Positions 10,928-22,640 of a DNA stretch of 64,000 bases are shown here, piece after piece. Location: contig QANT01001574.1 in the NCBI GenBank assembly GCA_003254885.1, positions 1 to 64,000 on the forward strand, in the 5' to 3' direction. The notes under the pieces were generated by a model. That model worked only from the letters and a program-made list of their open reading frames with translations. It had not been told where the DNA came from and searched no databases. Every line of letters begins with the position of its first letter. Within the stretch, counting starts at the first letter, position 1. A program made the translations under genes and the position numbers. Source of the stretch: Purshia tridentata. Taxonomy: Eukaryota > Streptophyta > Magnoliopsida > Rosales > Rosaceae.

Positions 10928-13302
10928 TGCAGTGAGTTCCCAATATGCATGCAACCTCTCTCTCTCTCTCTCATTCAAACCTACAAATTTTTTTGAAATG
11001 AATTCAAACCTACAAATTTACCCAAAATTTTTGGGTCAACAGCCCAAATAGGACAAACTTTTGAGCGCAGCCTTAATCAATTAATATCATCAAGATTCAC
11101 GAAGGCTAGCTATAACTGTTGAAAAGAAGAGTGGAGAGGATGGTCTACAATCCAAAGCTGCCCAATCCATTGGCAGCAATTTAGCAAATTGATACTACTA
11201 CAGTCCGTAGTGCAGCTCCATTAATTCCTTCCCAAAAACACTGGCAGCGTAGCGCTGGCTTAATATAATAATGTTTGTGGAAAATGGGTTCGATCGAAAC
11301 AGAAATAAAAACTAAAAAATGGGCAAATTAAGTGACACACTGAAATTAAAGACAATCTTCATACTTATAAAGAAACCTAATTAATAAATTAGGACACTAC
11401 TAATTATGTATTTTGTAAGTATATAGTTGAAACACTGGAACACCCAATTCAAAATTAAATGATAATAAATGGAGAAGTTCAACTTCTTATAAACCACTAT
11501 ACAACATTATGATTTTTTGGTGTGGGCAACACCCCACATTTTTACAGTAATTATCATATTTTTAGAGTCAATAGAGATATAGATAATTAAAAAAAAAAGT
11601 TTAAATTGAGATAATTTAAAAAGATTGTTACCCCTTTTTCATTTAATTCCCTTTTGGGAAACGATGGTCTACTGCAAACATTCGGTATGGTGGGTAGTTA
11701 TAAATTAAATGCGATGAATTAATTAAGATGAAGATGCAAAACCATTATGTTTTCTGGAAGATATAAATTAAGGATCTGATACGTACGTACGTACCTTTAA
11801 TTAATTGACATCGTTTTCCTTGGTACATAGGTAAATTATAATTGAAGCTAGCTCATGATTACCTTGCTTACGTAGATGTATCCCAACTCAAAAAGAATAG
11901 ACATACAATCAAGAGTATTGCACTTGCACATCAGTATATAGAGTGGGCCAAATATATTAATGCTACGAATTACTGTGGGATATTCATGTACCTCTTTTTG
12001 GTAAATAAGCGACATGTACATGCACTTATTCAAGCACAACCAACTATCGTTTCATCTCCAACCACCAGTAGCTTTTTTTCGTTTATTTTTCTTTTTAGGT
12101 ACGTTTTTTGAGGGGCACTTATACAGGACGAATTTGTATTCATGAATACCCATAAATTCTTACGTAAATTCAAATCCTATATATGCTTAATTTCTTTGTT
12201 TGCATCTAGTTAGCCAACAAATCTATTTTTATATGTAAGTATGTATGGCCATAGATTTTCTTCCGTAAAAGTCCGGATAAATTGGGATTGAACCCCGGGG
12301 ATATTTTTATTTTAATATATATATATATATATATTAAAAGGAAGGAAAATGATGTTTTGAGTTTGGGGGATGGTATGGGCTGTTCTTGCAATCTCACACT
12401 CACAGAGTCAGGTCCGTAAAAGGTTGGGTTATTTTGAAGAGAATAAACTGGGATAGGCCTAGCTACTATCGATTGGATCAATCTCACAGGTCCGCGCAAG
12501 GTCGGTCATTATTTATTACAAAACCTGGGCCTGGCCGGCCTATCTACCATTGAATGAGCCGAGCTTTGTGGATACAAAAGTATGATCATTAATTTCAATT
12601 AGACCCGAGTGTGAGAGAAAATTATTGTTATCATACACGTGGTGTTATGATTATACACAATAATTTCTTGTAATTAATCATTAGTATTTAGATTTTATTC
12701 CATTTTAATCTAGATTTATTGCATTACAATATTTATTTCGACAATCATATAATACTCATACGTAATTATAACAAATAGTAAATTATATTATAGTGCAATT
12801 AATTTGTCTCAAAAATATTAAAATTCACCTATATTATGATACATATATTGATTATATTACATGACGGTGTATCAGCTATACCAAAAAATCTTTCCAAATT
12901 TAGTGTCTAAACATTTGCATATAATTAAGATACTCAATGACCAAGCATGTGATGCACGATTCTGAATAAAGGTGCGCACATTTGATAATTATACCTTAAA
13001 ACTGAAGTCTCTAGAAAAACACAGGTACGTTCTTCAAATTTCTGAGAGAGGAAAGACGATAAATAACGGTTAAGAAAAAAATTGAATGTACCAACCAAAA
13101 AAAATCTGTGTTATTAGATATAAGTTTGAAAAATGGAAATGACATCTTAGATTTGTAAAATCTGAGGCAATAGCATTTAATTGGCAATGCATTTTATTTC
13201 CTATATAAACGAGTGAAACCAAGGCAAAGACAACGAACCCAAGTACTGGACCTAAGCCCTAGTTTGTTGTCTGCCCTAGCTTTGCTTTGCTTTTCCATAT
13301 CC
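10928..13302. other. Spacer between the hAT element and the MADS gene
   Basis: AT-rich and repeat-poor, with a (TA)n run near 12317. A TATA box-like CTATATAAACGAG at about 13201-13213, some 95 bp before the MADS start codon, is a credible core promoter. No other gene recognised. Confidence 0.45.
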
Positions 13303-13920
13303 ATGGCTCGCAAGAAAACAAGAGGCAGACAGAAGATCGAAATCAAGAGGATTGAGAATGAAGAGGACCGCCTTGTGACCTTTTCGAAAAGGCGTAGCGG
13401 GATATACAAAAAGGCGTGCGAGATATCAACCATGTGCGGTGCAGAGGTGGCTGTGGTGGTGTTTTCGCCGTCGGGGAAACCCTTTAGCTACGGTCACCCC
13501 TCTGTTGAAGCCGTGACAAAGCGGTTGATGAACAAGGAACAAGAGGGCCGTGATGATCCAAGCCAGGCACTGGTTGAGGCGTACCGGCAGGTGAAAATGA
13601 GTGAGATCACTAACCGCTACAACCAGCTCGATGCCCAGCTCGATGCTGCAAAAGCTCGCGGTAGCGCACTTAGTGGAAGGTTGTCGAGCCTAAGGGGTGG
13701 TCGGGATGCTCAACAGAGGTGGTGGGAAGCTCCTTTTGAGAACCTTGACTTGGAAGGACTCAAAAAATTGTATGCTTCCTATGAAACCCATCACAACAAG
13801 CTCTTGACTCATCTTGTTAGGGATAGGGGTTGTAACTTTAATAACAATCCCATTCCCATTCCCAATATTCCCTGTGCCTTTCCCCCTAACTTTTGCTATG
13901 GGAGTACTAGTAGCTACTAG
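13303..13920 (+). CDS. Type I (M-alpha) MADS-box protein, AGL61/AGL62-like
   Basis: Intronless, 205 aa. I chose the ATG at 13303 (context CCATGG) because the protein then begins MARKKTRGRQKIEIKRIEN, the normal MADS start; an in-frame ATG 90 bp upstream adds a leader that is not conserved. The MADS domain occupies about residues 1-60 (TFSKRRSGIYKKACEI, then VVVFSPSGKPFSYGHPS). There is no keratin-like K domain of MIKC proteins, but a shorter predicted helix-rich region follows (about 95-175, EAYRQVKMSEITNRYNQLD). Intronless structure, no K domain and the GRQKIE and FSYGHP signatures place it in M-alpha. Arabidopsis relatives AGL61 and AGL62 act in the central cell and endosperm, so reproductive expression is likely but inferred. 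A possible poly(A) signal AATAAA is at 14144-14149. Confidence 0.88.
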   Translation: MARKKTRGRQKIEIKRIENEEDRLVTFSKRRSGIYKKACEISTMCGAEVAVVVFSPSGKPFSYGHPSVEAVTKRLMNKEQEGRDDPSQALVEAYRQVKMSEITNRYNQLDAQLDAAKARGSALSGRLSSLRGGRDAQQRWWEAPFENLDLEGLKKLYASYETHHNKLLTHLVRDRGCNFNNNPIPIPNIPCAFPPNFCYGSTSSY

Positions 13921-15515
13921 CTATGGACTTAATTGGTTAAGGGGATTCATTAATTAGTTTTCTTTATTATTTCTTGCGTTTTTAACCACAGGTGTGCAAT
14001 TAGTACAATGTACGTACGTACATGTATTCAAAGCACTTCTAGTTTAATTTCTTCTCGTCATTAGTTACACAGTCTCTCCAATATCGTTTGTAATTGTTTA
14101 GAGATTCTGGTCAAAATCCCCTACCTTGTTTACTTTCATGATTAATAAAACTTTAATATTGTTTCAATATTCGTACGTTGAGATTCGATCGATGTCTACA
14201 AACCTCTACGTACAATAATATTGACAACTTGTGTTCATGTGTTTGGATTATCAATGGAGAAAGGAAGAGGCTAGAAAATGTGTGATTTCCCTTAGATTGG
14301 TTCCAAAAACAAGAAATATGGTAAGCAAATTGAAGAGTAAATGCCTTACTAAAAATAAATAAATATTTTATACACGAATATTCCAAACAATCATAAATTA
14401 AATTATTAAGAGCATGTATATGTCCGATAATTTATATATATAATATGTGGAAACGTAACGCAAATTACCGAAATGGGTCAGACATTAATACAATATGCAC
14501 CATTATATCATCAATATTTATTGCATAAATGTGACAGAATATGCCCTATACACAAATGCAGTACAAGACACATGAAGCTCAAGTGTATAGTATTAATATC
14601 ATCTCAGTTCACAGAAAAATCCCTCTAATTATGTTAAAAAATGATTAACCATCCTTTAATGTGGTTTGAAAAACTAATTACAAAACCCCACACATCATTA
14701 TAAAAGTCCTAATAAATTTGACGGCATCCAAACAAGGTGCAAAACCACATTACTGAAATCAACTCATCCCTTTCTTGGAGAGAAACAAGTTGCTGACGGG
14801 TTGGTTAGTTTTGGTGTTAGTTTGGGCTTGGGCCTCACGAATTTGGGCGCAAACCCCCTTCTTACACTGTGACCAGCTTTTGATCGATGATATTGTTTAG
14901 GATTTCAGGCCCCGTTTAGTCTTTCCTCTTGTAATGGGTCTTAATCTCCTAAATGCAACCAAAACAGTAAACAAAAAAGAAAAAGACAAAAGACAAACCT
15001 CCATATCCCAATTGATAAATAAAAACTATTAAAATTAATTTCAGTTTATTTGTTTATCTGAATAAAATAGGAAGAAATTACATATCATGCTCTCTCACAA
15101 GATCAAAAGAAAAACAACCGACACTAGAGCTTAACAAGAGGAGGGGGGAGTTAAATGTTTTCTTTAGCACATTTGAAACTACTGTTGCTGCTTCTCTTCT
15201 AACACCAATGGAGTTGTGCTTTTTGGAACAACAAAAGCAGTTTCAAAATGCATGCGACCTAGCTACCTATATATGACAAGACAAACTAAGAAATTAAAAT
15301 TCAGTTCGCTGGCAGCTAGCTAAGGAGAGGCTTCCACACATCCTAGTGTTATATATGGACATGTCCTATATTGTCTCTCTTCAGATGCTAGCTAACCTAG
15401 GACTAGGAGTACCACCAAGTTCAACTCAGTAAACTAAACCTCAACCTCAAATGCTTAATTATATATGCTAATTAGTTTCCTTTTTATGTGTTTTGGGAAA
15501 TGGGAGCCTATGAAA
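13921..15515. other. Spacer between convergent MADS and WRKY genes
   Basis: Contains the 3' UTRs of the MADS gene (from the left) and the WRKY gene (from the right). AT-rich, no further coding signal. Confidence 0.45.
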
Positions 15516-16828
15516 TTAGGGAAAAAATCCAGGATCTTCAAATGTGAAGTTGGGGTATAATTGATCATGTGCCTGACCAGCAAATGGGAAATCCAACCCA
15601 ACAGTTGGAGAGTTGGTAGCTGATGAAGTAGTAGCAGCAGCTGACATTATCTCTGCAATCTCAGCCTGACCTCCAAAGCCCTGCTGCTGAGTCGACACAG
15701 ACAAATAGTTCCTTCCAGAAGTTGCATGTGACATAAATGAAGGAGAATAATTACCCACATAGTTGCTGATCATGGAAGGCAGAGAAGCTTGGTCTTCAGC
15801 CTTTACATTCAATGCTGAAGGGTAATTGAATGTGGGAAATAATAGGTGATCCTCTCTTCGATTGTCTAAGCCTTCAGTAATGACTCTGAGGCCTTCCGAG
15901 AGGCTCAAGAGCATGTCTTGCGATTGCTGCTGGTTATGTTCTGGTGGGTGGTTGTGTTGCTGATGAGGAGGAGGAGGAGGAGGAGGAGGAGGAGGATTTA
16001 TGGTGGAGCTGCCTTGTGTGCAAGTGTGTCTTCCTCTGTAAGTAATTTCAAGGATTGTTGGGTCCTCATCGGAGCGTTGCACTTGCTTTGTGGCTAAGCA
16101 GCCTTGAACATTTCGATAAGTGCATCTGTAATACCCTCTGCCAACAACAGAAATAACCCAATTAATCATAGTTTTAAGAAATAGAGATTTGATATAATGA
16201 AATGAAAATCATGTACTAAATATTATATGATATATACCTTGGATATTTGGCTCCAAGTATGTCCTTTTGGCCATACTTCCTCCAGCTAAAGCCATCATCA
16301 AGAGGGCCTTCAAGCCCCATACCCAATGTAACTTTTACTTGTTTTGTCCAACTTGGCAGAGTTTTCCTGCAACATATATGAAAATTCATGATATGAATTA
16401 AGTGTTCTGCTCAACCAACCAAAACATAATTTATACTCATCATATAATATATATACTAACCTTTTCCTAGAGGATGGATCTTTGGGGTCGTGGTCCTTAA
16501 ATTCGCGGTCAGAGTCTTCACTGCGTGGGCTTCCATTTAGAGAAGGTGGGGACTCAGCTGCTACCATTCGAATTGTGACACCACCGCCTGTGGCTGTGGG
16601 CTGTTGCTCTAATCCCACGGCTGAGGGTGAGGCTGAGCTGCTGGAATTGAGCATGGAAAGCACCTTTTCGTATGAGACTATGATTTGTTGGACCAACAAT
16701 TCACGGGTTCCATGGGAGGAGTTAGATGGAGCATTGAGATGGATCTGGAGCTGCCTAGCTAGCTCCCTACCTTGTGCTAGCTCATTTATTATAACACTCT
16801 TTTGCTCCCAATTATTATACTTCTCCAT
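15516..16828 (-). CDS. WRKY30: Group III WRKY transcription factor (WRKY30/41/53 type)
   Basis: Minus-strand exons 16461-16828, 16238-16366 and 15516-16137 give 372 aa. Exon 2 carries the DNA-contacting core (DDGFSWRKYGQKDILGAKYPR). Exon 3 continues GYYRCTYRNVQGCLATKQVQ and RGRHTC, giving the C-X7-C-X23-H-X-C zinc ligands of group III. The second intron falls in the conserved Pro-Arg position (YPR/GYYRC) used by most plant WRKYs. The N-terminus (NNWEQKSVIINELAQGRELA) matches the family. A run of ten prolines follows the WRKY domain. It probably binds W-boxes in defence, senescence or ROS responses. WRKY30 is preferred over WRKY41/53 because the SIG5 gene lies next door, as in Arabidopsis (At5g24110/At5g24120); sequence alone does not separate them. 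Confidence 0.93.
15963..15996. repeat. (GGA)n coding trinucleotide repeat
   Basis: A GAG/GGA repeat on the plus strand encodes the polyproline run just after the WRKY domain on the minus strand. Length changes would stay in frame. Confidence 0.85.
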
Positions 16829-17989
16829 ATATCTATTTCTTATGCCAATGCTGTGAGCCTCTGAGAATTAGCTACAAATGTAATGCAGAAATATTTGAAG
16901 GAAACCCAAAGACCAAAATGAAGCATGGGAATTTAAGCCAAAATTATAACTGGGTTGGGTTTTCAAGAGAGTTCCTAGTAAAAATATGTTGGTTCAAAGT
17001 GAGAAAATGAATTTATTCAACAAGTCTGAAATCAGAGACGTTAAAACAACCCAAAAACAAAAAAGGGACAGATTTGTGAGAAGGGTATATTTTACTGAGT
17101 TTTGGGATGTAATTAAGTGGCAAGCTGAGGAAGGAAGGAGAGATGGGTCTGGGATTTAAGGGAAGGTTGTTTTTGAATCAAAGAAAGTGAGGGAAAGAGA
17201 GAGAAGTTTGACTGAGAAAAGGTGAGTGGAATTTCTTCATGGAGACCAGTCTTGAGTCTTTGGTCATCGGATTAATTGGAGCTAGGTTCAAAGGCAGAGT
17301 AAGAGGTCCAATTGCTGACCGCTTCCGCCTTCAGCTTCTTCTTCACTATCACATACAAACAACACCAATCTCTCTCTCTCTCTCTCTCTCTCTCTGATTT
17401 GATTAGAGCAATAGATGAAAGTCAGCGATAAATTGCAAAGAGGAGACCAAGAATCTTCAAACTCAGTTCCGCGTTGTTACTATTACGAAGACAGTTTTTT
17501 TTTTTTTTTGTCTGAAACGAAGACAGATCTTTTAGAGAAAAGGGTGATGACATGCACATGACGTCAGCTTCAAAAATTTGCTTACGTTAAATGTGAAAAA
17601 TGTATTGGATCCTTCTCAAATTGAAGGGACAATAATCACTTGAGGCCCAGAGCCCCAAAAATCCAAATGATATTAGTGATAATAATCTATTAATTCACTT
17701 AATTACTAATAGAAACAGTGAGACAGTCAGAGAACTAGCGTATTTTGCGTGCCTTATTATTAGTAAACGGTCGGTCATGTTACAAACGTATAATATCCTT
17801 TATATTTAAAACCCAACCCAACATTTATAGAAACTACATAATCTTCCCAATTTAATTGTCCTGTTAATAAAAGCTGTGCTGCATTCTCACTCGTTGAGCG
17901 AGCGTGTTGAAAGTTGAACATGCTTTTATAACAAGGCCATTAATTTTTTTTTTTTCTAGTATTTGGGAATTATGGAAACAGTAATTTTT
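16829..17989. other. WRKY promoter region
   Basis: Holds a (CT)n run at 17369-17396 and three TGAC[C/T] cores of W-box type: TTGACT at 17208-17213, TGACC on the minus strand at 17262-17266, and TGACC at 17315-17319. They cluster about 380-490 bp upstream of the WRKY start, suggesting auto- or cross-regulation by WRKY proteins. No gene seen. Confidence 0.5.
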
Positions 17990-18148
17990 TATAAACCCCC
18001 TAATCACAAAAAAATTTTCTTAAGTCCCCACCTATTTAGAAACTCTCCCAAAACCCCCTCAAATTTATAATACCTTATTTACCCCTCTGACGCGCTCTGA
18101 CGCGAGCTGATGTAGCTGACACGCGCGTTGACGCGTGCGCTGATGCGC

Positions 18149-18181
18149 AGTGTAACTGTATTTCTGAAATACAGTTACACT
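18149..18181. repeat. Perfect 16-bp-arm palindrome
   Basis: AGTGTAACTGTATTTC, a single T, then its exact reverse complement. The arms contain the same ACAGTTACAC core that recurs in the array to the right. Confidence 0.9.
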
Positions 18182-18280
18182 GAAATTGAATTTCAAGAAT
18201 ACAATTACACAAAAAAAATAATTACAAATAATTACACTATTATTTTTCAACATAAAAAAAACTTGTATGTCTATAAAAAA

Positions 18281-18447
18281 AAACAGTTACACCTTAACTA
18301 AACTTTCGCTAAACAAAATAGTTATACCTTCGCTAAAAAAACAGTTACACATTAACTAAACCTTCGCTAAACAAAAGTTACACATTTGGTAAACAAAATA
18401 GTTATACCTTCGCTAAAAAAACAGTTATACCTTCGCTACAGTTACAC
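18281..18447. repeat. Short tandem array of ACAGTTACAC / CCTTCGCTAAA units
   Basis: About two and a half irregular copies of a 55-80 bp unit combining ACAGTTACAC, TTAACTAAAC, CTTCGCTAAACA and ATAGTTATACC motifs. Confidence 0.8.
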
Positions 18448-19080
18448 AATTTCACTAAAAGAACTCAAACCCAAGGCTATATTGTTCAATCTCAAACTAA
18501 AATCCTAGGTAATGTTGCCATCGTAGTCCAAATTTGTTTCTACCTGCAAATTTAATTCATCATATTTCAGGGGCACAATTTCAACATAAATATATAATTA
18601 CACTATTATCTCTATGATTCAACTTTAACACAGAAAATGAATGAATAAATCTTAAAAAACTAGCCAAAGTTGTATGCCCCAAACCTGATCTCATCCAAAA
18701 AGCCAGGTGTACCAGATCATCTTCAACACAGATCTGGTACTTGAATGCTGCCACGACCCTGGGCTTCTCTCCTTCGAAATGGGCAGTGTGTTGGCATTGG
18801 GACGACGAGAAGATGACTCCAGCAGACTCGGGACGACGAGAAGAAGCTATCCCTGGCAGTACGGTAGCTCGTCCTCGTCGAAATCAACGGATCGTTGACG
18901 AGGGAACTCAACTCTACCTAGACTCAATCTAGCGTCGGTGCATGGTTTCCGGGCAAGTGGAGAGCAGGCAGAGGAAGAGGGAGAAGAGACAAGAAGATTG
19001 GGACCAGTCTCGTCGGCAATCGTTGCCAAACGATGAAGTATGCATTGGCGACTGAGCTCGGGAAGGGAAACCAGATGTAA

Positions 19081-19124
19081 AAGAGAAAGAGAGATAGAGA
19101 CAGAGATAGAGACAGAGAGATAGA
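19081..19124. repeat. GAGATAGAGACA-rich microsatellite
   Basis: Imperfect purine-rich repeat of AGAGAGATAGAGACAGAG units within the inverted-repeat element. Confidence 0.75.
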
Positions 19125-19312
19125 AATGTGGTTATGTTTTGTCTAGGGTTATAATTGGAATATTAGAAAAATAGAGGTCAAACTTAGTTGGATATTAGTT
19201 GACTAGGGGGTTTTGGGAGAGATTAAATTCATAATAGGGGATTTTAGGAGAGTTTAATATAAGCTGAAGGTTTAGGAATATTCTAACTCTAGTTTGGGGG
19301 TTTTGGCACATT

Positions 19313-21719
19313 TGCATTTATAGAAACTAGGCTATGTCTAGATTCAACAAGGAAAAAGTTTATTTATTCTTGTTTAAAACAATTTTCTATGTGGAATCTG
19401 ATTAGTTCTAGGTCTGATACATGCACAAAGTTGTTTTTTTGTATGATAGTTTCTGTAACATTATTTTAAGGTTGGTAACATTCAACTAATTATTTATTAC
19501 ACGTTTATTTATTGTGATGTGAGTTATTAATTAGTCTCAAGCCCTCAACGCAAAAAAAAATTTATGGCTCCGAAATTATTATGTCATTTTCATATGGTAG
19601 TTAAAATAATAATTTTCAATTATGTTGACATGATGATATAAATTATAATTTAGGATAGCAACCTAATTATAAGACCTTTAACATTTTTGCTCTATATACA
19701 TTCCGTTGAGTGACATAATTTTTCTTCATTTGATAAGTACAAGGATAAAATCAAGACCACGATCTGTATATGTAATAATGTAATATGACCAATATGCTGA
19801 TTATGTTAATGATTGACCATGACTAATAATATACCCTCAGAATCCATCAATTAAACTCTCTCTCTCTCTCTCTCTCTGAATAAAGTTTGTAGCACCGAAA
19901 ATTCAAAAATCAAAACAAAAATTGGACCCATTCAACATTCCATGATTGGGCTAAACTTAAAAAGTGTTCACTGTTGAGTGCTCCCTTTGCAGGGTGTGTT
20001 GGAATATATTGGTGTAGTTGGTACGTAGCCGCAACAAATATATACGTCTTCTAGATGATGTTCATTTCAATATTCAATATCATATTGATATGCCCAAGTT
20101 GTTGACCAAGTTTTTAACCGGGTGAAAATGGTAGGGCCCTCTAGTGTGACTTTTACAACCTTTTCACTTTTTGTCAAAGGTCCGCGCCTTGATCACTACT
20201 TAGGACAAGAATGAAGATTACACAAATCAAAGACTTGGTTTATTCTATACCAGGCTTACCAGCAGTGTAGCTATGCGACTATGCCAACTAACATCGCGAT
20301 TCCAATCCACTATCCAAAACGGGTTGAGTTATATTTTAGCCCAGATCGGATCAGGTCGATTAACGGTCCATGACTCAATCACCCAGATCGGACCAATAAA
20401 AAAGAGGCCCAGGCTACTCTGGGGCCATCCCCTCAGTTTATTTTGGGCCTCTTGGCCATGTGTTATTTTCTACTTCACATTTATTTTTTGGTGATTTATA
20501 GACCGGTTCAATTTTTTCTCTTCTTTTAGACTAATACCTTAATACTTTTTTATTTTTGATTAAGGTCCAAAAATATTATCTAGATATTTTTATTATATTT
20601 AAAAAATGTGTAATATTATCCTAAAACTAATGATATGTAAATTTTAATATTATTCTAGTATTATCATAATATTATTATAATTGTATATTACTTTAATATT
20701 ATAATATTATATTATATATCCTAATTAATATTATCATATTATCCTATAATTAATTATGGGATTTAACTATACTAAACGAATGATTGACTATGGTTTGTAA
20801 ATACATTTCAATTGTACCAATCAATCGATCGGTTCTGGTTTGTCAGTTTTTATGTTATGGTTTATCTCCAGGATTTTGGGCTTCGCCTAAAATCCCAGAA
20901 CTAAACCCTAACATAACGCCTCTATCGAATCCATTCTATACCCTAGGAAGGGATGAGGTGAAAAGATAAGATTTACCCTCAAAACTCAGAAAATGAAACA
21001 GCTCGAATAAATATATATATATAATATTGATACAATTAAAATGTACATATATATATAATTTTTTTTCTCTTACTTGTTTGATTATTTTTTATGAGTTAAT
21101 AATAATATATATTTTTATTATATAATATAAATGGATATTATCATTTATTATTTTAAATTAAAAAATTTAAAACTAGATAATTTTGAATGTTTTAATTAAA
21201 AATGTCTGAATAGATATTATCTTTCATAATTTTTAAAATTAATTCATATTGATTATCTTAATTTTAAGAGATAATATGAGTCAAAATTTTAAAAGGTCTA
21301 TTTTTTAGATCTTAATCTAAAAAATGAGATTTAAGTATTAATTTAAATTTCTATATGGTTTTAATCCGAATGACCCTTCAAAATTAGATCTATTTCTAAT
21401 TATTCCTTAATTTTTTGGTGTTGAAATTAAATTAGTTTATTTTTTTTGGCACAGAAATTAAATTAGTTTATTAATCACTCGATTTTGTAAACTACTACAG
21501 TAGTAACAAACCCACAATCACAAGCAGTCCACAGCTAGAAAATTTGTTGACTAAACAATAAAATTTATCCCCGAAATTATTTTCATATTGTCACAAAAAA
21601 ACAAGTATTTTTTATTTTTGGAGATACAAGTAGTATAAATGCATTAAATGGCTGTTATTGAGCAACGTAAACATCCCAAATACCACCACACTAAGTAGGT
21701 CCCACAAAGTAAGGGAAAA
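19313..21719. other. AT-rich spacer left of SIG5
   Basis: Contains a (CT)n run near 19857-19877, an imperfect hairpin at about 20850-20916, inverted AAGAGGCCCA/TGGGCCTCTT at about 20402-20453, and a very AT-rich stretch (20570-21450). No coding signal. Confidence 0.45.
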
Positions 21720-22640
21720 ATGCCACGTCCAATAATAACCCGCCCATGTGTCACCAACGTCATCCACTGGTTCCCTCAAATATCTTCTCGTCCACTCGGA
21801 GTCCGCCACGCCGGAGCTTCACGAAGATCATTCTCTGCTCCAACACCTGCCACGTCACGACATTTTAATCGAAACCAGTCTTCCACGAGCAACGTGCGCG
21901 CGTCTTTGCCGTAAAGTAGTTTGCAGAATTATAATTTGTGGTCACCGTAATTCACGTATTTACGTTGGCCTTATTAAAGTGTCGAAGTCTTTTAGTCCGA
22001 GATTCTAGAAAATTCTTGTCATCAGGATCGCTCGGACATTGTTTCAGCGACTGAGGTATGATTCTCTGCGACTGAATTCACAACAATCATAGTAGTCAAG
22101 GGTTATGTTTGGTTTCCTAGAAAATTATGATATGTTACGTGAAAATTTGCCTGCACTCTCTTTGAATTGTTCTTCATCAATAGTATTCACTCTGCTAGTT
22201 TACATACTGCTTCTTATATTCTTCTTTAGATTAAATTTTGAAGGTTCTTAATCACACAGAATAATGGGTTTTAAGTGTTAGTATTGGTGATGAGTGATGA
22301 CAATGAGAGTTTAGTTCATCTTGAAATTTATTTCATTATAAGTTACAAGCTTCTTATTTGGGGTGATCGGAAATGGAATTAATTTTTTAAGAATCATCTT
22401 ATTAGAGTTGTATTTCAATATTCAAAATCTTCATTTTATGGCACTTATTAAGCAGGCTTGAATTCTTAAACAGTGATATAGTGAGCTGGCTAACAATGAA
22501 GATTTAATTAATTTTTATAGTTTGTATATTTTGAAATAATTAATATTGAATGATTGCATTTGTTTATGTGTGGTTGCAGAATTTGTGTATAAATAAACTT
22601 GTCAGTCATCACTAGACTTCTGCTGAGGCAACTGGCATAT
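21720..22640 (+). promoter_or_regulatory. SIG5 promoter and 5' leader with probable leader intron
   Basis: A GC-richer patch (21720-21915) holds ACGTCA and CACGTCAC elements of bZIP type. A probable non-coding exon ends at 22055 before GTATGA, and an acceptor TTGCAG at 22574-22579 precedes the coding exon; the implied leader intron is 22056-22579. The transcription start is not known. Confidence 0.5.

Larger units (their letters stand above)
17990..19312. mobile_element. Unclassified inverted-repeat element with internal palindrome and tandem repeats
   Basis: Both ends carry diverged inverted copies of a C-rich block. The left end (about 17990-18060) reads AACCCCCTA ... ACTCTCCCAAAACCCCCT, and the same arrangement appears in reverse complement at about 19200-19312 (CTCTCCCAAAACCCCCTAG, then AAACCCCCAAAC). 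Between them lie a GC-rich TGACGCG-type segment (18088-18150), a 33-bp palindrome (18149-18181), a tandem array built on ACAGTTACAC (18281-18447) and a GC-richer core (18660-19070) that might be captured sequence. No transposase frame. Boundaries are approximate and the superfamily is unknown; long diverged TIRs would suit a Mutator-like element. Confidence 0.5.

Noticed and set aside
12240-12310. tRNA-like GGGTTCAATCCC (minus strand) box
   Set aside because: A B-box-like motif only; no A-box at the right distance and no cloverleaf could be drawn.
13213-13302. 30-residue N-terminal extension of the MADS protein
   Set aside because: In frame but upstream of the conserved MARKKTRGRQK start, and it overlaps the probable core promoter.
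18707-18932. Short open frames in the core of the inverted-repeat element
   Set aside because: Several overlapping frames on both strands, none with a protein family likeness; kept only as possible captured sequence.
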